From positions 1 through 11,759 of the forward strand of contig FR899751.1 in NCBI GenBank assembly GCA_000437355.1: 11,759 nt of DNA. The letters are read 5' to 3'. The position numbers and the translations under genes are program-made. The DNA comes from Firmicutes bacterium CAG:460. Its GTDB lineage: Bacteria; Bacillota_I; Bacilli_A; RF39; UBA660. Under the pieces are notes generated by a model. The model searched no databases and was not told where the DNA came from. It worked only from the letters and a program-made list of their open reading frames with translations. Below, piece by piece: positions 1-4,590 of the stretch (positions are counted from its first letter, which is position 1; each line of letters opens with the position of its first letter).

Positions 1-396
1 TACTTCATCAACAAAAAACTTAAGTATTGTTTCATATATTCCATTATCATTTATTTTAATATTTACATCATTACCAATAAACTCAAGATAACCAGTTATA
101 TCTTTATCTTCTAATAATTTATTAGCATCACTCTTGCTTACATATTTTACATTAAATAATTTATTATCACTCTTACTTACACTCTTAATTGCATCTTTAA
201 ATATTTTATTATTATTAAAATCATTACTTTCTACAACTGCTATATCAAATGGATGAAATGCTTCATTATTTTCTATATCATTAAAAGCTAGTTTAAAAAA
301 TGTACCTAGAATAATTGGAAATATAAATGTCCAGAAAATTAAACTCTTATTTCTAAAAAGTATTTTTAAAGAATATTTAAAATTATGTTTAAACAT
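1..396 (-). CDS. ABC-2 type transporter permease, N-terminal part (runs off left edge)
   Basis: An open frame of 132 codons starts at an ATG at 396 and continues past the window edge. The protein begins MFKHNFKYSLKILFRNKSLI, a basic cytoplasmic stretch, then a hydrophobic segment (about residues 19-36, with FWTFIFPIILGTFFKLAF). A long polar, probably extracytoplasmic stretch rich in Asn, Asp and Lys follows. This topology, one helix followed by a large outer loop, is typical of ABC-2 permeases of the drug/lipid exporter class (ABC2_membrane_3-like). The start overlaps the stop of the upstream ATPase gene by one base (TAATG), so the two are translationally coupled and should form one exporter. 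The remaining transmembrane helices lie outside the window. The substrate cannot be told from the sequence. Confidence 0.85.
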   Translation of the reverse strand, partial: MFKHNFKYSLKILFRNKSLIFWTFIFPIILGTFFKLAFNDIENNEAFHPFDIAVVESNDFNNNKIFKDAIKSVSKSDNKLFNVKYVSKSDANKLLEDKDITGYLEFIGNDVNIKINDNGIYETILKFFVDEV

Positions 397-1334
397 TAAT
401 CTCTCAAATCCTTTCCAGTTAGTTCCAAAAAAACATCATTAAGTGTTGGTCTTTCAGAAAATATTTTTGAATATGTAACCTTTTTTTCATGTAAATAATC
501 TATTAATTCACCTAGATTATCTTTTCCCTTTTTATAAACAATCACTAAAGTATTTCCTTGATAACTTAAATCTAAAACTGTTTTAAATTCTTTAATTTCT
601 TTTAATGTTTCTTCACTTATATTTTTTACTTCCACAGTTATTTTTTCTTCTAACTTAGCAAGGGTCTTTAATTCATCAGTAGTACCTTTAGCAATAATCT
701 TACCCTTATCTAAAATAATAATTCTATCACAAATAATTTCCACTTCTTCCATATAATGAGTTGTATAAACTATCGTAGCACCTTCATCACGAAGTTTTTT
801 AATACCATCCAAAATATTATTTCTACTTTGAGGGTCAACTGCAACAGTGGGTTCATCTAAAAATATAAGTTTAGGTTTATGAGCAATACCACAAGCAATA
901 TTTAAACGACGTAATAATCCTCCGGATAACTCTTTTGGATAAAACTTTATAAAGTCATTTAATCCCACTAAATTAATAGCATTCATTACATATTTTCTTC
1001 TAATCTCTTTATCATTTATATATAGCCCACAAAAATAATCAATATTTTCATAAACAGTTAATTCTTGAAATACAGCCACTTCTTGAAATATAACCCCGAT
1101 ATCTTTTTTTATTTCATATGCATCAGGTTTCATTTCATGCCCAAATATTTTAATACTACCATTACTATAATTTAATAGTTGTAAAATTGAATTAATAGTG
1201 GTGGACTTTCCACTACCATTCGGTCCTAAAAGTCCTAATATTTCTCCTTCATAAACATCAAATGATAAATTATCAATTGCTTTTAAATTCTTATATTCTT
1301 TTGTTAAATTCTTTACTTCAATTACTTTTTTCAT
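396..1334 (-). CDS. ABC exporter ATP-binding protein (drug/antibiotic efflux, DrrA/CcmA type)
   Basis: This 312-residue nucleotide-binding subunit should drive the permease encoded just downstream. All ABC landmarks are visible: Walker A GPNGSGKST (37-45), Q-loop Gln84, signature LSGG (136-139), Walker B LIFLDE (156-161), D-loop VDP and switch His193 in TTHYMEE. The last ~85 residues form the C-terminal extension (DUF4162-like) typical of ABC-2 exporter ATPases. The signature continues LSGGLLRRLNIA, where most relatives have LSGGMKRR or LSGGQ. The ATG at 1334 has an AAGGAG site about 8 bases upstream. The gene is third in an operon behind the TetR-type regulator and a broken small gene, so its substrate may also be the regulator's ligand. 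Family assignment is secure; substrate is unknown. Confidence 0.93.
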   Translation of the reverse strand: MKKVIEVKNLTKEYKNLKAIDNLSFDVYEGEILGLLGPNGSGKSTTINSILQLLNYSNGSIKIFGHEMKPDAYEIKKDIGVIFQEVAVFQELTVYENIDYFCGLYINDKEIRRKYVMNAINLVGLNDFIKFYPKELSGGLLRRLNIACGIAHKPKLIFLDEPTVAVDPQSRNNILDGIKKLRDEGATIVYTTHYMEEVEIICDRIIILDKGKIIAKGTTDELKTLAKLEEKITVEVKNISEETLKEIKEFKTVLDLSYQGNTLVIVYKKGKDNLGELIDYLHEKKVTYSKIFSERPTLNDVFLELTGKDLRD

Positions 1335-1523
1335 TATCTAATCTCCTTACATACACAATTTTTTCTTTTAAACTGATTTTACTTATTTCATAACCATACT
1401 TATTCAAATTCTATTTAAAAACGCATGATTAATTTTAAAACCTAATATTTCTTCAATTTCCTTAAATGTAATTTTCCTTACATCTTTATTTTTAATATAC
1501 TTCCACAACTTATCATACTTCAT
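1318..1523 (-). pseudogene. Frame-shifted small hypothetical gene between tetR-like gene and ABC ATPase
   Basis: An ATG at 1523 with a strong AGGAGG site opens a 39-codon frame, MKYDKLWKYIKNKDVRKITF onward to ILGFKINHAFLNRI, ending at TGA (1404-1406). Its reading resumes in another frame at 1407 as LNKYGYEISKISLKEKIVYV and ends at TGA (1318-1320), inside the ATPase start. From memory, intact relatives in low-GC Bacillota are ~65-75-residue proteins of unknown function starting M-x-YDxLW-x-YI and running through EI-x-x-ILGF, HSFL, KKEL, YGY-x-V and KIS without interruption. Here about four codons (YKKE-like) between FLN and LNKYGY are replaced by five bases, giving a net loss near 7 nt. I infer a recent frameshift. 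Whether the 39-residue product still works is unknown. The start lies one base after the regulator stop, so it was part of the same operon. Confidence 0.6.
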
Positions 1524-1524
1524 A

Positions 1525-2091
1525 TTATTTTTCCTCCTCAAGTAACATCAATGCCTTAAACTCACAAGATAAAAGTTCACTAATTTGTTTATCATTAAGT
1601 TTAATTGCATCACATGCAAGGAGTGTTGCAAGACCATGAGTAAACAACCACATTTTTGTATGAAAAGACATTATATCTTCATCATTTAATTTAGTACTTC
1701 CCTTTATTAACTTAAATATATTATTAATATTATCTTCAGCAGCACCAATAAATTCACTTATAGAAAGATTTGTTTTACTCATAAACAACACTTTAAATAA
1801 ATTCTTTTCTTCCTTAGCAAATTTTATATAATTAATACCAGTTTGTTTATACTTAGGCATTTCATCATTCATATTATTTGTTAAAAAATCATAAAAATAT
1901 TTAATCATCACTTTATTTAGTTCCTTCATCAATTCTTCACTATTTTTAAATTGATAATATATCGGTCTTATTGAACAATTAAGTTTCTTAGCAATCTCTC
2001 TATTACTAACAGCATCAATTCCCTTTTCTCTTACTATTTCTAAAGCTGTATTTAAAATATTATCTTTACTTATACTTATATTCTTTGGCAA
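1525..2091 (-). CDS. TetR/AcrR family transcriptional regulator
   Basis: This 188-residue protein has an N-terminal TetR DNA-binding domain (about residues 7-55), including ILNTALEIVREKGIDAVSNR, a recognition helix around REIAKKLNCS and the IYYQFKNSEEL segment. The C-terminal ~130 residues are helical and would form the ligand-binding and dimer part. The start is a TTG at 2091 behind AGGAAGGTGAT; no nearer ATG gives a complete HTH domain. It is the first gene of an operon with an ABC exporter, and a palindrome overlaps its promoter. By analogy with TetR-type efflux regulators it probably represses its own operon until the exported compound binds. The family is certain; ligand and operator use are inferred. 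Confidence 0.93.
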   Translation of the reverse strand: MPKNISISKDNILNTALEIVREKGIDAVSNREIAKKLNCSIRPIYYQFKNSEELMKELNKVMIKYFYDFLTNNMNDEMPKYKQTGINYIKFAKEEKNLFKVLFMSKTNLSISEFIGAAEDNINNIFKLIKGSTKLNDEDIMSFHTKMWLFTHGLATLLACDAIKLNDKQISELLSCEFKALMLLEEEK

Positions 2092-2109
2092 TATATCACC
2101 TTCCTAACT

Positions 2110-2133
2110 ATATTGTATCATGTGATACAATAT
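2110..2133. promoter_or_regulatory. Palindromic operator, probable TetR-type regulator binding site
   Basis: Arms ATATTGTATCA and TGATACAATAT are perfect inverted repeats around a 2-base TG centre, 24 bp in total. Its nearest edge is 18 bases from the regulator's TTG start. Size, symmetry and position fit a TetR-family operator used for self-repression. It overlaps the spacer and -10 box of the predicted promoter, so binding would block RNA polymerase. Confidence 0.8.
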
Positions 2134-2140
2134 TAGTAAA
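2112..2140 (-). promoter_or_regulatory. Promoter of the TetR-ABC exporter operon
   Basis: On the minus strand a TTTACT -35 box (2135-2140) is followed by a 17-base spacer and a TACAAT -10 box (2112-2117), 4/6 and 5/6 matches to the sigma-A consensus. The start site would fall near 2105, leaving a short leader before the TTG. The palindromic operator covers the spacer and -10 box. Confidence 0.65.
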
Positions 2141-2148
2141 GGAAAAAA

Positions 2149-2550
2149 TTAATTAAATGCAATTTCTGTATCAATATTATCATCAACTATAGCAATTATC
2201 AAAAATATAATACCACTTATTAAAATTAAGAATGAACCAATAAATGAGGCATATCTAAGTAAAACTTTCTTATTACTATCTCCAGGTTTTAATTCCAATA
2301 TATCATCATAAGAATCTTTAGCAAAATAATAATAAATAAGTAACAAGACACTAAAAATAAGTATCATTAACCATTGATATTCTTTTTTACTCTTTTCACT
2401 TTTAGTTAAAATATAATTCTTTTCTTTACTATTTGCATACCAACTTAAAACAATAATACCAATATATATTATCCAAATATAATTTTCTATTTTAATATCT
2501 TTTAACCTACTTAAATCTTCATCCATATTAAAGTATATTATTTTGGGCAT
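2149..2550 (-). CDS. Hypothetical three-TM membrane protein
   Basis: This 133-residue protein is not a family I can name. Three hydrophobic segments are clear, about residues 24-39 (YIWIIYIGIIVLSWYA), 60-77 (WLMILIFSVLLLIYYYFA) and 101-122 (ASFIGSFLILISGIIFLIIA). A charged Lys-rich loop follows the first helix, and an acidic tail, VDDNIDTEIAFN, closes the protein. The ATG at 2550 has only a weak, distant AGG (TTAGGTATGAACTGA). An internal ATG at codon 9 (MDEDLSRLKD) has no better site. Similar small proteins with the acidic IVD-x-x-ID-x-EIAFN end exist, as far as I recall, in uncultured gut Bacillota. It ends 16 bases before the operator of the exporter operon with no clear terminator between them. 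Function unknown. Confidence 0.75.
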   Translation of the reverse strand: MPKIIYFNMDEDLSRLKDIKIENYIWIIYIGIIVLSWYANSKEKNYILTKSEKSKKEYQWLMILIFSVLLLIYYYFAKDSYDDILELKPGDSNKKVLLRYASFIGSFLILISGIIFLIIAIVDDNIDTEIAFN

Positions 2551-2623
2551 TCAGTTCATACCTAATTAGCCACTGACTTAATTTATAAATTTAAAAATCA
2601 ATTTTTACTAGATTTTATAAGGG

Positions 2624-2639
2624 TTTGCAAAGTTGCAAA
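2624..2639. repeat. Short inverted repeat TTTGCAA-AG-TTGCAAA
   Basis: Two 7-base arms, TTTGCAA and TTGCAAA, are perfectly complementary around AG. No U-tract follows on either strand, so it is not a terminator. It lies between divergent genes, about 75 bases upstream of the three-TM gene start, and could be a small dimeric-regulator site. No binder can be named. Confidence 0.5.
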
Positions 2640-2658
2640 TTCTTTTTTTAAAATTTTT

Positions 2659-2738
2659 TCAGGGAAATTTTAGGGAATTTTTTATTAAATTCTCTTTTTT
2701 TATTTATGTTTATTTATACTTATTTAATTTTAATTATA
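2659..2738 (+). repeat. AGGGAA(A/T)TTTT direct repeat, copy 1
   Basis: After TC, two 11-base units AGGGAAATTTT and AGGGAATTTTT stand in tandem (2661-2682), one helical turn apart. A T-rich tail follows, containing TATTTATGTTTATTT. The same 24-base core, with a similar tail, recurs at 3341 on the other side of the plus-strand gene, 682 bp away in the same orientation. The tail matches only approximately, so its right border is uncertain. Confidence 0.65.
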
Positions 2739-2787
2739 TTAAATAATTGTCTACTTTTACTTGACTAATGCATTTTTATCAATAATA

Positions 2788-2796
2788 TGGTATAAT
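2788..2796 (+). promoter_or_regulatory. Extended -10 promoter of the lone plus-strand gene
   Basis: TGG immediately precedes a perfect TATAAT (2791-2796), an extended -10 element. The -35 region is poor (ATGCAT or TGCATT at the right spacing), which extended -10 promoters tolerate. The start site would be near 2803, about 30 bases before the ATG of the gene at 2835. Confidence 0.65.
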
Positions 2797-2834
2797 ATTA
2801 TTAACAAAGATAGTTTGTGGAAAGGATATGAAAA

Positions 2835-3320
2835 ATGAAAAGTAAAAAAATTGCTAAAATTGTGATTATTATAATATTATTGATTTTGTTAATACCTATA
2901 CCTTTTAAACTAAAAGATGGTGGTACAGTTGAGTGGAAATCTTTAACTTATTCAATATCAAAAGTTAATAGTATTTATTCAATAGATGATATTCGTATGG
3001 GTTATAAAAAAGGAGTTATAATAAAGATATTTAATATTACTGTTTTTAATAATTCAAAATATGATATTGAAAAAGAATTTGTCATTGTTGATAGTAGTAA
3101 AAATAACGAAAACTTTACTTGTGCTTCTGCTTTAGAAGAAATTTATAAAGATGATGAATATATTTATTACTTACCTTGTCAAAAGAGTCAATATATTAAA
3201 GTAATTTATGCCCCTAACGAATATCAAGAGGGATTAAAATCTTCACTAGAAGATGGTACAATTAAAATAAGCGATTTAGATGAGTTTAACATTGAATATA
3301 TAAAAAAAGAAAGAAAATAA
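2835..3320 (+). CDS. Hypothetical membrane-anchored extracytoplasmic protein
   Basis: The protein has 161 residues: a Lys-rich start, a single helix at about 7-23 (AKIVIIIILLILLIPIPF) and an otherwise soluble, probably external body. No lipobox Cys follows the helix, so it is an anchored rather than a lipid-modified protein. The first module (about 25-75) carries KDGGTVEWKSLTYSISKV, then GYKKG and IIKIFNITVFNN. From memory this opening is common in small secreted hypothetical proteins of gut Bacillota. The second module (about 80-160) carries CASALEEIYKDDEYIYYLPC and ends ISDLDEFNIEYIKKERK, and resembles another recurrent unnamed unit. Cys96 and Cys115 could pair. The ATG at 2835 has AAAGGA upstream; an ATG at 2828 gives only a 5-codon frame. 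It is one of two plus-strand genes in the window and is flanked by direct repeats. Function unknown. Confidence 0.8.
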   Translation: MKSKKIAKIVIIIILLILLIPIPFKLKDGGTVEWKSLTYSISKVNSIYSIDDIRMGYKKGVIIKIFNITVFNNSKYDIEKEFVIVDSSKNNENFTCASALEEIYKDDEYIYYLPCQKSQYIKVIYAPNEYQEGLKSSLEDGTIKISDLDEFNIEYIKKERK

Positions 3321-3533
3321 ATTTAATGCTTAAAAAATATTCAGGGAAATTTTAGGGAATTTTTATATAAAATTATTTATATTTATTTGAATTTACTTGA
3401 ATTTACTTATATTTTATTTTATAATATATATCGGAGCGAAGCCTTATTTAATAAGGGAAACGGTAAAAAATAAACGGTAATTTAATTTAGGGCTTATTTT
3501 TCATACCCACAAGGTCAAAAAATTTTCTACAAA
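3321..3533. other. Non-coding AT-rich stretch with a GC-richer structured patch
   Basis: No convincing ORF is present. Besides repeat copy 2, a GC-richer patch at 3431-3500 stands out. It has GGAGCGAAGCC, a palindrome CCTTATT-T-AATAAGG (3442-3456), and two direct copies of AAACGGTAA (3458-3466 and 3472-3480) spaced 14 bp apart. AAGCC at 3439-3443 can pair with GGCTT at 3491-3495, which would enclose the patch in a stem. I do not recognise it as a known riboswitch or RNA family. Confidence 0.5.
3341..3415 (+). repeat. AGGGAA(A/T)TTTT direct repeat, copy 2
   Basis: The 24-base core that starts with TC at 2659 recurs here exactly: two tandem 11-base units AGGGAAATTTT and AGGGAATTTTT (3343-3364). 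A tail with TATTTATATTTATTT follows, close to the tail of copy 1. The orientation is the same. This copy begins 21 bases after the stop of the plus-strand gene but has no gene of its own downstream. Confidence 0.65.
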
Positions 3534-3560
3534 TAAAAAAAGTGGAATTGTACCACTCTC
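3534..3560 (-). terminator. Intrinsic terminator of the small RNA
   Basis: On the minus strand AGTGG and CCACT pair around a 7-base loop. The stem can be lengthened to eight pairs by G-U wobbles (GAGAGUGG with CCACUUUU), and seven T residues end it. It closes the small RNA about 100 bases after its promoter. Confidence 0.75.
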
Positions 3561-3642
3561 CAGTTTATGTGGTGTAATTATACACTTAGTCCACAGACCA
3601 CTATAAATCTGTCCACCATGACAAAGCATTATTGCTTCCGGT
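3534..3642 (-). ncRNA. Probable structured small RNA, about 109 nt, family not recognised
   Basis: The transcript lies between a consensus extended -10 promoter and an intrinsic terminator and has no ORF. Minus-strand pairing gives hairpin 1 AAGCA-AUAA-UGCUU (3624-3637), hairpin 2 ACAGAUU-loop-GGUCUGU (3593-3612) and hairpin 3 GUGUA-UAAU-UACAC (3572-3585). CCGG at the 5' end (3638-3641) can pair with CUGG (3560-3563), closing all three into a multi-branched fold. The sequence is clearly GC-richer than its flanks. It lacks the GNRA and AGCAG core of SRP RNA, the T-loop of tRNA, and specifier signals of a T-box. The three-hairpin fold is my own pairing, not a computed structure. The transcript and terminator are well supported; identity is open. 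Confidence 0.6.
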
Positions 3643-3648
3643 ATTTAA

Positions 3649-3678
3649 AATATATCATAATAATATAAGAATTGTCAA
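3649..3678 (-). promoter_or_regulatory. Strong promoter for the small RNA
   Basis: On the minus strand a perfect TTGACA -35 box (3673-3678) is followed by an 18-base spacer and TATATT (3649-3654). A TG dinucleotide sits one base before the -10 box, forming an extended -10. The predicted start is near 3642. No coding frame follows, so the promoter serves a non-coding transcript. Confidence 0.75.
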
Positions 3679-3741
3679 ATTTATACATACATCTATTTAT
3701 GTAATAATAACTTATTTTTTTACTTTTAATGGCCAACTTGC

Positions 3742-3774
3742 ATAAAAAAAAGAATATTATTTCTAATATTCTTT
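3742..3774 (-). terminator. Intrinsic terminator downstream of tRNA-Met
   Basis: A perfect 11-bp stem, AAAGAATATTA and TAATATTCTTT, with a GAAA loop on the minus strand, runs into a further T-tract. It lies 10 bases past the tRNA 3' end and separates the tRNA from the small RNA promoter. Confidence 0.85.
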
Positions 3775-3784
3775 AGTAAACTCT

Positions 3785-3861
3785 TGGTAGCGAGAGGGAG
3801 ATTCGAACTCTCGACCTGCCGGGTATGAACCGGATGCTCTAGCCAGCTGAGCTATCTCGCC
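3785..3861 (-). tRNA. tRNA-Met (anticodon CAT), elongator type
   Basis: The 77-nt minus-strand gene folds as a full cloverleaf with an encoded 3' CCA. The acceptor is GGCGAGA with TCTCGCT (G1-U72 wobble), the D arm GCTC/GAGC, the anticodon loop TTCATAC with CAT at 34-36, and the T loop TTCGAAT. It matches the elongator tRNA-Met layout of Bacilli (GGCG start, G1-U72, GCTCAGCTGGCTAGAGC) and lacks the initiator's mismatched 1-72 plus GGG/CCC anticodon stem. Two stem mismatches are visible, U27-C43 and A50-C64. A Lys2-type tRNA-Ile with modified C34 would also read CAT but normally has a different acceptor. It has its own promoter and terminator. Confidence 0.93.
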
Positions 3862-3872
3862 ATGACTACTAA

Positions 3873-3901
3873 ATAATACCAAAAAAAAAGACTTTTGACA
3901 A
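3873..3901 (-). promoter_or_regulatory. tRNA-Met promoter, nested in the upstream terminator
   Basis: On the minus strand TTGTCA (3896-3901) is followed by 17 bases and TATTAT (3873-3878), both 5/6 matches. The start site falls a few bases before the tRNA. The -35 box lies in and beside the loop of the preceding gene's terminator hairpin, and the spacer contains its T-tract. Confidence 0.65.
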
Positions 3902-3909
3902 GTCTTTTT
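3881..3909 (-). terminator. Intrinsic terminator of the acetyltransferase gene
   Basis: Minus-strand arms AAAAAGACTT and AAGTCTTTTT pair around GTCAA, with nine T residues in the downstream run. It lies 18 bases past the stop of the acetyltransferase gene and ends the CAP protein-acetyltransferase unit. Confidence 0.85.
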
Positions 3910-3926
3910 CGACATTTTTTATATTT

Positions 3927-4580
3927 TTATCTCAAAATATCATCAACATTATCCAAATAACCTTCAATTTTCTTCAAAAGTTTAGAAATATGAAGCCCAT
4001 CCACAAAAACATGACTAACAGTAATATTAAACGGCATTTCATATTTTTCATTATTTAAAACAAACTTTCCAAAACAAATTCTTGGAACACTTAAAGAACT
4101 AACATCTTCAGGAATTGGATGAGTGACACTCGTAAAATTTATCCATGGAACACTAGTAATATAATATTCATTATAAGTATTTTCTAAGTTATAACTATCA
4201 CTAGTTAAAATATCTTCATTCTTTGCTTTATCAATATTTTCTTTAGCAATATTATAAAACTCATAATAATTATCAACATATGAAAATCTAACATTTTCAA
4301 AAGTATCATTTTTAGTTAAAACGGTTATTCCTGGATTACAAACATCATATTCCACTGGTTCTTTATCTACAAATCTTTGCTTCATCTGAGGTATATCATT
4401 TAATGATTTAACTAAAATAAACAAGAAGTTGATAAAAAACGAACTATTAGTTTCTTTAGTATATTTAACTAATTTTGTTACATCTAAATTAACATTAACT
4501 CCATAAGTAGGATTTTTAAATGTTTTAAACCATTCATAAGTTTTTCTTCTATCCATTTTTTCTACATCTATTTTTTTCAT
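3927..4580 (-). CDS. Chloramphenicol acetyltransferase (CatA-type) family protein
   Basis: At 217 residues this is the usual CAT size. It carries the hallmark catalytic motif H-x-x-x-D-G as HVFVDG (His190, Asp194) in the correct C-terminal place. Other CAT landmarks are RRKTYEWFKTFKNPTYGVNV near the N terminus and PWINFTSVTHP (145-155). The position of the classical active-site Ser148, four residues before the Trp, appears to be Thr142, a conservative change. The family forms cytoplasmic trimers that transfer acetyl from acetyl-CoA to the 3-hydroxyl of chloramphenicol, but distant members may use other acceptors, so resistance is inferred only. The ATG at 4580 has AGGTGG upstream. The gene lies 10 bases after the CAP protein's stop, probably in the same transcript. 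Confidence 0.88.
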   Translation of the reverse strand: MKKIDVEKMDRRKTYEWFKTFKNPTYGVNVNLDVTKLVKYTKETNSSFFINFLFILVKSLNDIPQMKQRFVDKEPVEYDVCNPGITVLTKNDTFENVRFSYVDNYYEFYNIAKENIDKAKNEDILTSDSYNLENTYNEYYITSVPWINFTSVTHPIPEDVSSLSVPRICFGKFVLNNEKYEMPFNITVSHVFVDGLHISKLLKKIEGYLDNVDDILR

Positions 4581-4590
4581 TTCTTACCAC

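Larger units (their letters stand above)
2551..2834. other. 284-bp AT-rich divergent intergenic region with a dyad and a repeat copy
   Basis: This spacer separates the minus-strand three-TM gene from the plus-strand hypothetical gene. It holds an inverted repeat at 2624-2639, one copy of the AGGGAA(A/T)TTTT repeat starting at 2659, a T-rich stretch, and the extended -10 promoter of the plus-strand gene near 2788-2796. I see no ORF of useful length and no tRNA-like fold. Confidence 0.6.

Noticed and set aside
2828..2845. Five-codon ATG frame overlapping the start of the plus-strand hypothetical gene
   Set aside because: It is too short to support as a leader peptide; the AAAGGA site serves the ATG at 2835 equally well.
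3534..3642. T-box-like wording (GAGAGUGGUAC before the terminator) in the small RNA
   Set aside because: There is no stem I or specifier loop, the RNA is too short, and no aminoacyl-tRNA synthetase or amino-acid gene follows on the minus strand.
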